From positions 45,239,861 through 45,303,860 of the forward strand of contig OX439132.1 of NCBI GenBank assembly GCA_949318235.1: a DNA stretch of 64,000 bases, read 5' to 3'. This document shows, piece after piece, positions 12,309 to 23,305 of the stretch. Position 1 is the first letter of the stretch. The number at the start of each line of letters is the position of its first letter. Made by a program: the position numbers and the translations under genes. The notes under the pieces were generated by a model. It did not search any database and was not told where the DNA came from. It saw nothing but the letters and a program-made list of their open reading frames with translations. Source of the stretch: Ecdyonurus torrentis. Its lineage: Eukaryota; Arthropoda; Insecta; Ephemeroptera; Heptageniidae.

Positions 12309-12633
12309 AGGTTCTGGCCTCAAAAACAAATTCCCTCTCAATGATAAATCATGAGATAGGACTATTATAAATACACATATTTTGTGCCTTAACCCTTCAG
12401 TTCTCTTACAAACTGGTGAGAAAACTTGTAAAGTAGGCAACCCACGATACAATTTCTATTGTAGACCCGGAATTGATGACGTCATGAATTCATAAAGTTG
12501 CCTACTTTACAGTTTTTCAACCCCAGTTTGTGAGACTACATAAGGGTTGAAGGATATAATATGTGTATCAATAATGGTCCCATTTCATAATTTTTACATT
12601 TTGGATTTAAGTTTTTGATACCAGGAGCCCTTT
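12309..12633. mobile_element. palindromic repeat family F copy 1
   Basis: Arms: CCTCAAAAACAAATTCC, TGATAAATCATGAGATAGGA, AATACACATATT, AACCCTTCAGTTCTC, with CAATTTCTATTGTAGACCCG in the centre. A related copy spans 36183-36790, and partial copies lie near 37625 and 44021-44200. Confidence 0.75.
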
Positions 12634-12718
12634 AACTTAAGTTTTTGTTTCAAGTTTGTATGAGCTTTAGTTAGGGAGTAAATAATTATTGTTTAAAATT
12701 TGGCCAAAGTCACACCAA

Positions 12719-13214
12719 TGGACCACTTGCAATAAAATGTGTTTAAAGGCATAGAAAACATTGAAACAACATGTTCTAAACACGAAATGGGATCTACATA
12801 ACTGATGATATTTTTTACCAGAATGTAAATGTGGCCCCACAAGAGAGCTTGAAAATACTGTAAAGTATGCAATTTGCGTGAATATTCCTGTTTATGACGT
12901 CATAAACAGGCAAAAACTAGTATAAAAATGTTGTGCGGGTTGCATAAATTGAAATTTTCTGATCACTGCTACGGGGCTACAGTTGGGTTTTGAGACCAAT
13001 TAATGTTATTTATGTAAGTCCTATCAAGTGTTTTGTTATGTAAATGCAAATGTTTTCATGTTGTCTATGCCTTTAAGAGAGAAATTAATTATTGAAATTA
13101 ACATAGGCTCTTATGGGACTTGTAACGTGTAAGTGAAAAATTTTTTTTTAATAAAAAAAAGTATTAAGAATATTTCAAATTATTTAATAAAGTTCGTTCA
13201 TTGCAAGTGTTCCA
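12719..13214. mobile_element. repeat family K copy 1, interrupted by family B
   Basis: Terminal pieces TGGACCACTTGCAATAAAAT (left) and AGTTCGTTCATTGCAAGTG (right) match the compact copy at 57266-57388. A TTAA-flanked family B MITE was inserted between them. Confidence 0.8.
12747..13072. mobile_element. MITE family B copy, intact and TTAA-flanked
   Basis: Ends AGGCATAGAAAACATTGAAA and complement, with TTAA at 12743-12746 and 13073-13076. Interior has TGACGTCATAAACA and the GGGGCTACAGTTGGGTTTTG block. Confidence 0.88.
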
Positions 13215-13261
13215 TTGATGGTAATATAAGTGTTACGCAGTTTTGAAATGTGTTATGTATT

Positions 13262-13480
13262 GTAGAATGAACGTTTATGACGTCACTTAACGTTGAAATT
13301 ATAACGACAAAAACGCTACAAGTCTTAGGACTGAAACGGAATATAAAACATTTACGTTTGCAACGGCCAATCTCGATGTTTATTATATTGTCTCAATAAT
13401 TCTGACGTCATGCATGTTTTTATCGTTTACGTCAACGTGAACAGTTGATTAGTGACGTCATAACCGTTAATTCTACGATA
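13262..13480. promoter_or_regulatory. cluster of three TGACGTCA sites outside recognised MITEs
   Basis: Perfect CRE/ATF palindromes at 13278-13285, 13403-13410 and 13453-13460, with further ACGT cores between. No clear long inverted repeat joins them. The regulatory role is inferred. Confidence 0.35.
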
Positions 13481-14005
13481 CATATAAATATTACAAAATA
13501 TTTTGAAAGCGAGTTCAAAGAAATTTTTTATTTAAAATAATTACATTTATTGGTTTATATAGAAATTAGATACTAAAGATTTGGAAAACATTTTATCCAT
13601 ATATTTAAATTTATCTGATTTTTTTATTTTTTTGTCAAACTTTGTTTTTAAATATAAGTTATTGACTCACAATATGATTATCTATATTAGGTATCTAACA
13701 AAAAATAAATTAGAAAAAAGTGGTAAAAACTGGATTTTTCTTATGTATATATATTTTAGTTTATTTCATTACAAAGAGGATATTGCATTGACAATAATTA
13801 GACAATAATAATTGACTTATTAGGTTAATTTGCATGTAGGCCACTTTCAATTGTTCCAATCTGCTTGCAGTGTCAATGTATTACACTTACGTGTATCAGA
13901 GATTATTTGTGTTATCAGTGAGTGATATCGCTGTTCTATATGTCTACAGTGAGTTACAGTGATGAGAACTAACGATGCGACTTGTGTTTATGTCTTGTTG
14001 TACAG

Positions 14006-14091
14006 GAAGTATTTACCGTCGCGGGGCAAGAAGATGGAGAAAACTGTATCTTGTCAATGGACACATCTTCCAGGCCAAACGCTTCAATCGG
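14006..14091 (+). CDS. aPKC: aPKC exon: pseudosubstrate and start of C1
   Basis: 86-nt exon (acceptor TACAG, donor GTAAGT). It reads [14 protein letters not shown] and then [12 protein letters not shown]. The first part is the atypical-PKC pseudosubstrate, with Ala in place of the phospho-acceptor; in the family this segment occupies the active site until Par-6/Cdc42 relieves it. The His of NGH is the first zinc ligand of the C1 domain. The exon ends on a codon boundary. A family C palindrome (14106-14407) starts only 14 nt past the 5' splice site. Confidence 0.95.
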
Positions 14092-14105
14092 GTAAGTGCA
14101 TTGTA

Positions 14106-14407
14106 CACTCTAAAAATTGGTGCATTTCTTTAGTTACGAATACTAACTTATTTAAGATAATCACTTTTAAGTTATTATGAGTATAGCTAAAATAATGCAT
14201 TTTAGCAAATTATTAAAAATATCTAATTTAACTTAAATATCTTTTAAAAGGTTTTAAAAAAGCTTAAAACAACTTAAATTAGCTATTTTTAATAACTTGC
14301 TAAAATGAGTAAAATGCATTATTTTAGCTACTCATAACAACTTATTAAAGTGTATATCTTAAATAAGTTAGGATTCGTAACAAAAGTAATGTACCAATTT
14401 TTAGTGT
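14106..14407. mobile_element. MITE family C copy 3, at the aPKC 5' splice site
   Basis: Ends CACTCTAAAAATTGGTGCAT and a degraded complement. It starts 14 nt downstream of the donor of exon 14006-14091, so its transcript can fold right beside the U1 site. Confidence 0.85.
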
Positions 14408-15538
14408 GTGTGTGTGATTTAATGAATGTTGAATTAGATAATCGGTTCTTTAATCCAAGAATTGTCATTTGAAATGTGAGATATCTCTGGGTGATAATGT
14501 ACACTAAAATTCTTGAATGACGATGATGAATACTTAAAAAAGGATTAATTACATAAAAAAAAAAAAAATGATGGCAGGTTTTTAAATTATGTAAATTGTA
14601 ATATATAATTATTACCCTAAAACAGTTTTCGATATACTATACAATGTTACCTAATTCAGGTAAAATATCATCTAATCTAGATAAATCACACCTTTTTTGT
14701 AGTATATTTTACCTTTATTAGGTATTATTGTAGTACATAAATACCTGGTCGAGGCTAATTTTTACCTATTGCAATTCACAGGTTTTATTATGTTACCTGC
14801 CTTTAGTATAATTTTTACTGTATAATCACAGTATCTGAATAAGTGTGTTTATTTCCTTTAATTTAGTCCACAATTTGCAGTAGTAAGAAAATAAAATCGA
14901 AATGTATTAAATAGGAAATTAAAAGTCTTGCCCTTTTCCGATTTCTTTTTTTTTTTTTTCTTTTTCACGTCTTACCGAGCTTGGTTATCACTCATCACTC
15001 AAGTACCTTTCAATTAATCCCCCAATAATTGGTTTCCCCGCAGTTCAATCATAGAAAACACTCAACAAGGGTTGTTAAGTTACTTTCATAGCATACCATT
15101 GCGTAGGTCAATCCAAATGGTGTTGTGATATGCTTACACACGATCAGTATTTAGGTTGTGCTTTATACAAATAATCCCTGGCTTAATTGATAGGCCTAGC
15201 ATTAATCTTATTAGATCTGTACGTAAACCTGCTGAATCTTTAAAAATTAATAAAAATAATATGTAACTATGAACTTTAATAAACTTTCTAACTTCTTATA
15301 ATTTATTTTTTGATAAATATATTTTTGCCTTTTATATAAAATTTCAATAGGCGCCTTGAACAACTTTGTGTGCTCAGTTGGCATGCTTGTTGTGGTTATC
15401 CATTGTCATATAATAATAATTAAAAAATAAATAAGATGATTTTTTTTTTTTTTTTTTTGTTTTTTTTTTTAAGTTTTGTTTGAACGATTTTTTTTTATTA
15501 TTATTTTTTTAATTCTGATAGTAAAAGAACTGAGTTTT
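14408..15538. other. AT-rich intron, no feature beyond homopolymers
   Basis: Short A and T runs only (14560, 14945, 15440-15470). No exon-like open frame with splice sites was seen. Confidence 0.55.
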
Positions 15539-15941
15539 AAAATCCTTGTCAACTTACTTTTTTATCATTTAGAATACTAGATTGATAATTACCAAACCTT
15601 ATTATCCATGAATTAGACACCATCGCCTTGATTTTGTATTTATTTTCGTTCATTTTCCTTTTTGCGGTTATATCACGTATCTGACGTCACAATGTACCGC
15701 CGCCAATCACAGTCACCGCTCTGGTCACGTGATAAATTTAAGCCCCTCCCTCAAGTTCTTTACCCCTATCACGGCCCCATCGGTACATTATGACGTCAGA
15801 TACGTGTAATAACCGCAAAAAGAAAAATAAATGAAAATAAATACAAAATCAATATGTTGTTGTCTAATTCATGGATATTAAGGTATTGTAATTATCAGTC
15901 TAGTATTCTAAATAATAAAAAAGTAAGTTGACAAGGGCTTT
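15539..15941. mobile_element. fold-back element N with CRE and E-box motifs
   Basis: Long inverted repeat: CTTGTCAACTTAC, TTAGAATACTAGA, CATGAATTAGACA, GATTTTGTATTTATTTTC, GCGGTTAT, and the complement on the right. TGACGTCA sits at mirror positions (15682, 15790) and CACGTGA lies near the centre. Confidence 0.82.
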
Positions 15942-16100
15942 AAGTATTCGCATTAATTTTAATTTTTTCCTATGCTGCCAATGTATTCTGTTACCATTAA
16001 TATGGCGTCTTTAAAACTGAAAAGCGAGGTCTATTTATGAACAATCTTGTTATTAAATAAAATTTCAGTCTTTAATATTTTGAATATTCCGATGTTATAG

Positions 16101-16272
16101 AGAGCGTTCTGCGCCTTCTGTCGTGACCGTATCTGGGGTCTCGGACGTCAAGGCTTCAAGTGCAACCAATGCAAGCTACTGGTGCACAAGAAGTGTCACA
16201 AGTTGGTGCAACGTCCGTGCAACAGTGATCAGCTGGAGGAACCACGTGATGCTCGTGAGGAACACAATGGAG
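16101..16272 (+). CDS. aPKC: aPKC exon: atypical C1 zinc finger
   Basis: 172-nt exon (acceptor TTATAG, donor GTACTT). It reads [20 protein letters not shown] and on through CNQC and [16 protein letters not shown]. Joined to the preceding exon, the ligand spacing is H-x12-C-x2-C-x13-C-x2-C-x4-H-x2-C-x7-C, the full C1 pattern. In aPKCs this finger does not respond to diacylglycerol. An acidic, low-complexity stretch ([15 protein letters not shown]) begins the hinge. The exon ends in phase 1. The donor lacks the usual GTRAGT, but the protein alignment fixes it. Confidence 0.94.
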
Positions 16273-16552
16273 GTACTTCCGCCATCAGTCAGTCAAACTC
16301 TCGGGCTATTATGTTACAACAAACTTGGCGCAATCAATCATCAATGTCACAGTCTCGTTGGGTCCTAATTAATTACACTAATTACTGCGGTACTAAGATT
16401 CTATACTGTAGTACAAATTCTCGGGTTCATCATCGCCGTGGTCATAAAAGTTGTGTCGTATCTCTGAAATTCAAAAAAAAAAATAATAATAATAATAATA
16501 AACACACGTCCTTTTTTTTTTTCTTTTTTTTTTTTTGAAAGTTTGAAAATAA

Positions 16553-16719
16553 ATTGACTAAAAAAAAAGAAGCAACTGTTTTGAAACCGACGATAAGCAA
16601 TTATTTTGCTCACATCCACTTCTGTTTCTATGTACTACGCATGCGCAGTACGTTAAAACGGAAGCGGATGTGAGCAAAATCGCTTAATGTTGGCGTGAAA
16701 ACAGCTGCTTCTTTTTACT
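16553..16719. mobile_element. hairpin family H copy 1
   Basis: Arms AAGCAACTGTTTTGAAACCG, GCTCACATCCACTTC, with the palindrome TACTACGCATGCGCAGTA at the centre. Other copies at 23753 and 36472. Confidence 0.8.
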
Positions 16720-16802
16720 GCAGTAGCAACGACCCATGATGAAAATGTCAAAATCCGCGTAACTATCAAATAATGAAGGAAAATTGTAGGGTCTTATGAA
16801 TA

Positions 16803-16995
16803 TATAATCAGGGTCGGACTGGCAATTAAGGGGCCTCGTCCGCAAAAGGGGTGTAACATCCTCTTTAGGGGCCACAAAAGGGGCGTTACACCCTAGTTAC
16901 GCCCCTTTTTTGGGCCTTAGGGGCCTCCAAACAGGGGGGGGGGGCACGTCTGCAATTGCGGACTCGCTCTTATGGCCAGTCCGAGCCTGTGAATA
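16803..16995. mobile_element. GC-rich fold-back element
   Basis: Ends GGTCGGACTGGC and GCCAGTCCGAGCC, with internal AGGGGC/GCCCCT inverted units and a G run at about 16936. Single copy in the window. Confidence 0.7.
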
Positions 16996-18178
16996 ATATT
17001 TCATATTTTGAAAAATTTATACTTTTAATATATATTTGTACTGAAATTTTTATCAGTTGTAGCTGACTCAATTTGCTTTAAAATTTTACCTATACTTTAA
17101 AATCAGTAAAGATACTGGACCTTTGACCCCATCTCTTAATAGGATGACCTCTAAAATAGAGTGACCCCCAGAGACTGTGACAATCAGATCTGCATCTCTT
17201 GCTTTTGCGTGACTTCTTTCGCTTTGGCCAGCTGAACTTAATTTTGCTTTGGCTCGATATTTGATATAAATAAACAATTAGATAAGTCGATCGCCATACG
17301 ACAGTTTTAGTCGAACATTGTTGTACATATAAGCTATGGAGTTTGTCATCAATTTTGCATGGGAAAACTTTGTGCTTAAAAACTTTGATATTTGACGACG
17401 TTGAATGATATTACAGTACACCGACATTACTTAATGAATGTTTAAGTTAAAACTTTTTCAAATAAAAACTGTTAAGAAGTATTGTATGCCTCTTTAAATA
17501 TCTATCTTTAACGACTCTCGCATAATTTATTATTAAATAGTTCGTTTTAACAAAAGAAAGTTTTTTTTTTTTTTTTTTTTCACGCTAATGATTTTAAAAA
17601 TGAGTCATGAATTTTTTAAGTCTTGAAACTTTTGTGTTAATTTTCACTCAATTTTTAATAGGGTCCAATAGTACACATTTTTAAATGTTTACTCTTTTTA
17701 TCATATCATAATTTTAAACAGCTGGAAATGGTCTTAATTTTAATTTTTATGTTTTAACAGCCACTGTACTGCACTTAAAAACAAACAGATATGAGATCAA
17801 AGCACCGTACATTAATATTTCATGTGCCTTGTGTAGCCTCTTATAAACTGGGAAAGAAATTTTTTAAAGTTTTTTTAAGTATGCAGTTTCTGATATGCTG
17901 TACCTCACATTTACCATAATATTTGGTCCCTAATAACAATTTACTATAAAAATTGTAGCATCTTCGTGCTGTATTAATTTTCAATTCAAAAGATGCTCCA
18001 ATTTCTACTTTTTTTTTTTTTTTATCATTTTTTATCATTTTTTTTTTTGCATTAAATTATTTACCAGATTACAATAGAAATTGCATTGCCTAAACATATT
18101 TTACAAGTTTTATCCTCAGTTTATAATGCTACAGATGGACTAAGGAATGTAACATTATGCATGAATGAGGGTCCTATC
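16996..18178. other. AT-rich aPKC intron, nothing gene-like
   Basis: T runs (17560, 18010-18045) and weak similarity to repeat family X/F near 17820-17900 (CCTCTTATAAACTGGGAAAG). Confidence 0.5.
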
Positions 18179-18182
18179 TTAA

Positions 18183-18490
18183 AGGCGTAGAACACCTTGA
18201 ACAAAAAAGTTGCGTAATATCCTAACAAACCTGAAAATCAACATTGATTTGGCCGGAGTCATTGATTTCTAATTTATTTTCCATTCACAAAATGCCACTG
18301 CCGGTCACTGACGTCACAGCTTGCCTGGTCCACGCGCAAGTAAACTGGGTGAGCTGTGACGTCAGTGACCGGCAGCGGCATTTTGTGAATGGAAAATAAA
18401 TTAGAAATCAATGACTCCAGCCAAATCAACATTGATTTTCAGGTTTGTTAGGATATTACGTAACTTTTTTGTTCAAGGTGTTCTACGCCT
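18183..18490. mobile_element. MITE family A copy 3
   Basis: Full-length palindrome about 200 bp upstream of the hinge exon. Left TTAA is intact and the right reads TTAT. Two TGACGTCA sites. Very similar to copy 2, so both are recent. Confidence 0.88.
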
Positions 18491-18719
18491 TTATCATTAT
18501 TTGTCAATAGAAGAAGAAAAAAAAGCATTTTTTTTTTTTTTTTTTTGCAATCAATTAATCTTGGCTGAGCATACAATAAAGTCAAATGTGCATACAATCT
18601 TCACTAAGAATTATTGAAATTCCATGTGTATTTAAATTTAATGCACTTTGATAACATTGCACCGTGTACGTGAAGTAACCATTAGACCTGGTGAGTTGAT
18701 TGTGTCTTGTTTTATGTAG

Positions 18720-18821
18720 GCACGCCCACTTCTGATCTGCTGCCTGATTCCAAGGACTTCCATGAGTCGCCTGACGTCACCTCGGACTCTGTGGCAGTTG
18801 AGGACCCTGGCAAGAGCAAAT
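18720..18821 (+). CDS. aPKC: aPKC exon: hinge between C1 and kinase
   Basis: 102-nt exon (acceptor TATGTAG, donor GTGAGT), phase 1 in and phase 1 out. It reads TPTSDLLPDSKDFHESPDV and further acidic/serine residues ending PGKSK. The hinge is poorly conserved across aPKCs, so the call rests on splice sites, compatible phase, codon-like GC content and position between the C1 and kinase exons rather than on homology. Its last base can join either the 21-nt microexon at 19703 or the kinase exon at 22647; both keep the frame. Confidence 0.82.
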
Positions 18822-19280
18822 GTGAGTCCATAATATGTAGCTATAATCTGGCTTGGGTTACTCTAAACTTAGGGGGAGGGAGTGGTCAGTGACTGATATC
18901 GCAACAACCATACTGAACTGTACTCATTGAATTTTAATTTATACAAAGTTGAAATATTTTCAATAAATTTTACCCCCCCCCCCCCCCTACTGCCAGTTCT
19001 TATAACATGATATAGTTCCATCATAAGTGAATAGAATTTGCCAACTATCACATTTCAAATTTACATTAAAAATATTTGAATTAATTTTAAAAATCTTTAA
19101 ATATTAAATAAATAATTAAATAAAAATTGAATATTAGAATATGTAATAAAAAAAAATCTTAACAGTAACAGTATCTAAATATATAATTAGGAAAAAATCG
19201 ACTTTGCGATATGTTGATAATTAAAAGATAGATAGAAACACATAAAAAAAAAGAGGTAAGAGATTTTTGGGGAATGGGAG

Positions 19281-19382
19281 ATAATGAGCTTAGTTCAGGG
19301 ACCCTGCAAAAGAGAGTTCGGCCTGGGTTTGAATATTTTTCTCTCTCTCTCTTTTGCAGGGTCCCTGAACTAAGCTCATTAT
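19281..19382. repeat. perfect 36-bp hairpin with splice-acceptor-like arm
   Basis: Arms 19281-19316 and 19347-19382 are exact complements over 36 bp, with a 30-nt loop. The right arm presents CTCTCTCTCTTTTGCAG in sense orientation, a textbook 3' splice site, in the intron just before the microexon. Related to element U. Confidence 0.85.
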
Positions 19383-19702
19383 GCAGTAACAGTATCTAAA
19401 ATTTATCAATTTAATAACTTGCTTACATTTTCATACCAATATGATTGATTTTCAACTTATAATTTATTCAGTCAAATTTAAAACATTTCTCACAAAATTC
19501 TCAGCATACGACAATTGATAATTCATGAAAAGTAAATAATATCGTATTCAGTATTTTAAAATTCACTTCATCATTCTTGGTACCAAATTCCATTACAAAT
19601 TAGACAATATCTGACTCAGTCACTGACCTTTCTCATTTACTCTACATATATTGAACTGCACTTTGTTCTAACATACCCTTGTGTTTCTCTTTTACTTTCA
19701 AG
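19383..19702. other. intron upstream of microexon, nothing else recognised
   Basis: AT-rich; ends in the polypyrimidine tract of the microexon acceptor. Confidence 0.5.
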
Positions 19703-19723
19703 ACTGCTATTCTTATGTGCATC
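19703..19723 (+). CDS. aPKC: candidate 21-nt cassette microexon of aPKC
   Basis: A strong acceptor (TTTCTCTTTTACTTTCAAG) and a strong donor (GTAAGTA) bracket exactly 21 nt. With phase 1 on both sides, inclusion adds seven residues, YCYSYVH, to the hinge and changes the next Ser to Pro; skipping joins K directly to SDEEALEP. The 21-nt length, matched phase, lack of a stop and two good splice sites are unlikely together by chance, but there is no homology support. It would be an optional, probably tissue-specific exon. It could be a chance pair of splice-like sites. Confidence 0.5.
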
Positions 19724-19884
19724 GTAAGTATTTTCTTGTACTCTACATACTTGCATTAAGCAAAAATAATTACGTAATTATGCTAGCTCATTTTTCAGCA
19801 AATACATAACAACATATAATTTATGCTATGTTGTAGAGTTCCTAACATATATATCATGATTTATAGCTATGTTTTCTAGCATAA

Positions 19885-19990
19885 ATGCTGTTCGTAAACC
19901 CTGTTCTCTGCTCCTAAAATGACAATCAACTTTGGTTATTCAAATGGATATGCGCATTTTTGGTGCAAGAAAACAGGGTTTACGAACAAC
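19885..19990. mobile_element. hairpin family G copy 2
   Basis: ATGCTGTTCGTAAACCCTGT and complement; TTTGGTGCAAGAAAACAGGG in the right arm. Confidence 0.85.
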
Positions 19991-20200
19991 ACTACTGTTA
20001 TTTATGCAATTCTAAAATAGCATAATTTATGCTATGTAATATAAGTGTAGCATAAATTATGTAATTTATTATTTCATGTGGAGAAAATGTAGAATGAGGA
20101 AGACTACAAAAATTTTAGGGGATAATTTTATATCATTCTAAAGGGAGGACATTATCCTGAATCTATACATGTGTGAATTTTTAATTTTCGAGTTCATTAA

Positions 20201-20703
20201 AGGCGTAGAACACCTTGAACAAAAAACATGTCTAATATCCTAACATACCTAAATATCAACGTTGATTTGGGCGGAGTCATTGATTTCTAATTTATTTTAC
20301 ATTCACAAAATGGTAGCTGCGGGTTTATGACGTCACAACTCGCCTGTTTCCACGCACGTGAACTAGTCAATTTTCCCTCCTAAAAAAAAAAAGGTTTAAA
20401 GGGTATATTAAATTACTAAATATTGTACCAAATTCGTATATTCGGTGTATTTAGTATATTTTATTTAAACCTTTTACACACTTTAAACCAAAAATCTTAC
20501 TGTTTCTTCGGTGTAAAGGGTTTAAATAAAATATACCAAATATACGAATTTGGCACAATATTAAAACGTTTAACCCTCTTTTTTTTTTTTAGCAGGGTTT
20601 GTGCTATTTTGTGAATGTGAAACAAATTAGAAATCAGTGACTCCAGCCAAATCAACGTTGATATTTAGGTCTATTGGGATATTAGACATGTTTTTTGTTC
20701 AGG
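20201..20703. mobile_element. MITE family A copy 4, with a hairpin inserted
   Basis: Left end AGGCGTAGAACACCTTGAAC after TTAA; right terminus truncated. The centre is split by the hairpin at 20374-20597. Confidence 0.82.
20374..20597. mobile_element. fold-back element S nested in family A
   Basis: Arms GGTTTAAAGGGTATATTAAA, ACCAAATTCGTATATT, TAAATAAAATATACC and complement; ends CCCTCC/TTAGCAGGG. Confidence 0.75.
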
Positions 20704-20875
20704 TTGCAGCTAATGCATTTGGGTATAGGAAAAAGTTGCAGCCTATGTGTGACATCATTTCTTAACTTTCAAAAATTAACTAAAAATACTTAATGAACTC
20801 AAAAATTAAAAATTCACACATGTATCAATTCAATACAATGTCCTCTTTTAGAATATGAAATAAATTTAACCCTTA

Positions 20876-21542
20876 AAATTTATTAGTCTTCCTCAATAGT
20901 TTAGATTTTATGTTGGCAAAAATATTTTCTTTCATTGTTAAAAAATCTCCTAAAAACGTGATAATATATTTTACCATTCAAATCCAGCACTTGTTTTCTC
21001 ATAAGAATAACATTGTAACTTTTAATGCGAAATTTTGAATGGTAAAATGTGTTATTACAAATTACAATTGTGTGTGCTAAAAAAAAAAAAAAAAAAAGTA
21101 ACTTATTAGATAGAACCTACACATTTCATCATTTCATGTCTCTTAGCCTGTTTCTATCCCACACAAACTGGAGTTCAAAGATATTTAAGTATGTAACATT
21201 GATTCTAAAATTCAATAGATATTGTAGAGCCTACTTTACAATTTTCCCAGTTAGTGAGGCTACAGAGTACGTAGTTAAAGCGATGCACAATACTAAAAAT
21301 AAGTATTTCTTGTTCTTCTCGAAAATTATGCAATAGAAATTAATAATTATAAAGATTTGATAAAAAAAAAAACACTTAGGCCTATAGATAGGAAAAATTG
21401 GGGAATGGGAGATATGTATAGGCCTATTATTATTTTGTAAAATAGGGCTGTCATGCCCTCACAACGTCTTAATAAAGTTATTATTATTATAGTATGAGCT
21501 TATACAGGGACGCGAGGTAGACAATTTTTTCAATAGAAATTA
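20876..21542. other. intron with fragments of element U
   Basis: GGCCTATAGATAGG, AAAAATTGGGGAATGGGAGA and TATGAGCTTATACAGGGACG are diverged pieces of element U. A run at 21079. No exon seen. Confidence 0.55.
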
Positions 21543-21755
21543 GTTGTTTATTTGACTTTTCCTGACCGCGGGATAAGAGGTAAAGAGGAAAACTCTGACA
21601 TAGGTTTCCTTAACTGTGTCAGTAAAAAAACCTATGCACCTTACCAGGTAGAGCAAGGGGTACAAATTTTTTACCCTACTTTGGAACGTGTACTCTATAT
21701 CATTACCCTTGCAGGGTTCGCTGATTCTGAGGACTAGAAAAGTCAAATAAACAAC
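21543..21755. mobile_element. element with short terminal inverted repeats (V)
   Basis: GTTGTTTATTTGACTTTTC and its exact complement GAAAAGTCAAATAAACAAC bound about 213 bp with little internal symmetry; the class is unknown. Confidence 0.6.
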
Positions 21756-22646
21756 TGATTACTCAATGTGCCTCACGTGTCTTCCAACTCCCTATGCTAG
21801 CACGTAGTCCAATAGAAACGACGATGCGCCAGTAGTAGTGACATCTGGAACTACAAAGCTTTGTAAGCTTAACATTGTAGTTTAGGTGTCGCATACGATG
21901 TCGCTAATGTCGCTGGACTACAAAAAGTGCCTGGAGTATGTGAGGGACATTGCTGATTACAGTACTGTACCATTGAGTTTTGTTTTAGAAAAGAACAAAA
22001 AATACTTATTTTTAGAGTTAAGTATAAATAAGATGAATTATCATTGTAGCAACAGTCAAAATATGTTGATTTATATAGAATCTTACTGCCATAGTGAAAC
22101 TTACTTTAAATATCAAAGCCACAAGTAAAATTGTATCACTTAAAGGCCCACAGACACCCTGGCTTTTTAGAACCTACTAGGCACAAAAACAATTTCACAA
22201 GTTGTTCAAATCTGTGGCGACTATTCCTTCTAATTAAAATATTAAATTGAAGTTCGATCGTTGTTTAGCCAAACAATGATCAGATGACTTTTATACTTTG
22301 ATTCATGTAAATTTTTAGCTTTAATCAGCACTCAGCCACATTTTATGGTTAAAATGACAAACAGGTATTGCCTTGTATGAAGTGGCAATACCTGTTAATG
22401 TAATTTTGGCCACCAAAAGTGAGACGTAAAGCGGAGTATATAAGGGTGTGTGGTAAAATTTGATTTAATTTTTTAATTAAAAGGAAGAGGCTCGAAACAA
22501 CATTTAAAATTATTTTCATAAATAGTAGTACTAAATAGTGGCTTAAACACAACTTCAACTTTAATAAGACTCAAAACTCTGCTCTAATTTTCTTGAAGTT
22601 GCGTGATGTTTTGAAGTGCACGTTGTTGATGTGTGTATCGTTACAG
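21756..22646. other. intron before kinase exon
   Basis: A small hairpin (CAGGTATTGCC and complement, 22362-22396) and an internally repeated stretch at 21820-21960. No open frame with splice sites. Confidence 0.5.
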
Positions 22647-22822
22647 CTGACGAGGAGGCGCTGGAGCCGGGCTCTCAGAGACAATACTCGCTCAATGACT
22701 TCGAGTTGATCCGTGTGATTGGTCGCGGCAGCTACGCCAAGGTGCTCATGGTGGAGCTCAAGAAGACGCGCAGGATCTACGCCATGAAAGTTATCAAGAA
22801 AGCACTCGTCACTGATGATGAG
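22647..22822 (+). CDS. aPKC: aPKC exon: kinase N-lobe, glycine loop and catalytic Lys
   Basis: 176-nt exon (acceptor TTACAG, donor GTAACT), ending on a codon boundary. It reads [20 protein letters not shown] with the glycine loop GRGSYA, then [11 protein letters not shown] with the ATP-anchoring lysine (AMK), ending LVTDDE. All are characteristic of atypical PKC. Third codon positions are GC-rich against AT-rich introns. A reverse-oriented family D element begins about 60 nt downstream of the donor. Confidence 0.96.
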
Positions 22823-22884
22823 GTAACTGACGACACTATGTGAGCCCCCTTCTACGTAATATACCCTCTTCTAAAAGTGCATGT

Positions 22885-23187
22885 GTATGGTGTATCCACG
22901 TGACATCATACTACGTTTGGAGGACATACTAGATCAGTGAACAACATTGCTCAGAATAGGACAAACTTCATTTGTGTTTATTTTCTTTGGGAAATTGGTT
23001 AATTTTTTTGTATTATTTTTCTCGCTTACTTGAGGTACTAGTTCAACCTATGTACAGTGTCAATACGATTAAAAATATTGCTTACTATTTCTAAACTGGC
23101 AAAATGGGTCATTTTCCTTTACCGGTCCATGTTATTGAGTAATCCAACATAGCGTTGACATTAACATGAATACATACACGTTATATA
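22885..23187 (-). mobile_element. MITE family D copy 6 (reverse)
   Basis: Diverged copy filling most of the 483-bp intron between two kinase exons. Confidence 0.78.
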
Positions 23188-23305
23188 ATTACCTGGAATA
23201 GAAAACCAATGATGTCATTTATACTTCTGCTCAGAACACTAAATATTGCTATAACTTTGAAAAAGCTATTAAAAAATGTTTGACTGATGACGTGTGTTAT
23301 TTCAG

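Larger units (their letters stand above)
20115..20875. mobile_element. palindromic repeat family X copy 1, split by family A
   Basis: Left part (ATTCTAAAGGGAGGACATTA, ACATGTGTGAATTTTTAA, AGTTCATTAA) and right part (TACTTAATGAACTC, ACACATGTATC, CAATGTCCTCTTTTAGAATA) are complementary. Family A copy 4 occupies the middle. Other copies: 38180, 42385, 46375, 48286. Confidence 0.75.

Noticed and set aside
22362..22396. Small hairpin resembling a miRNA precursor
   Set aside because: The stem is only about 11 bp, too short for a pre-miRNA.
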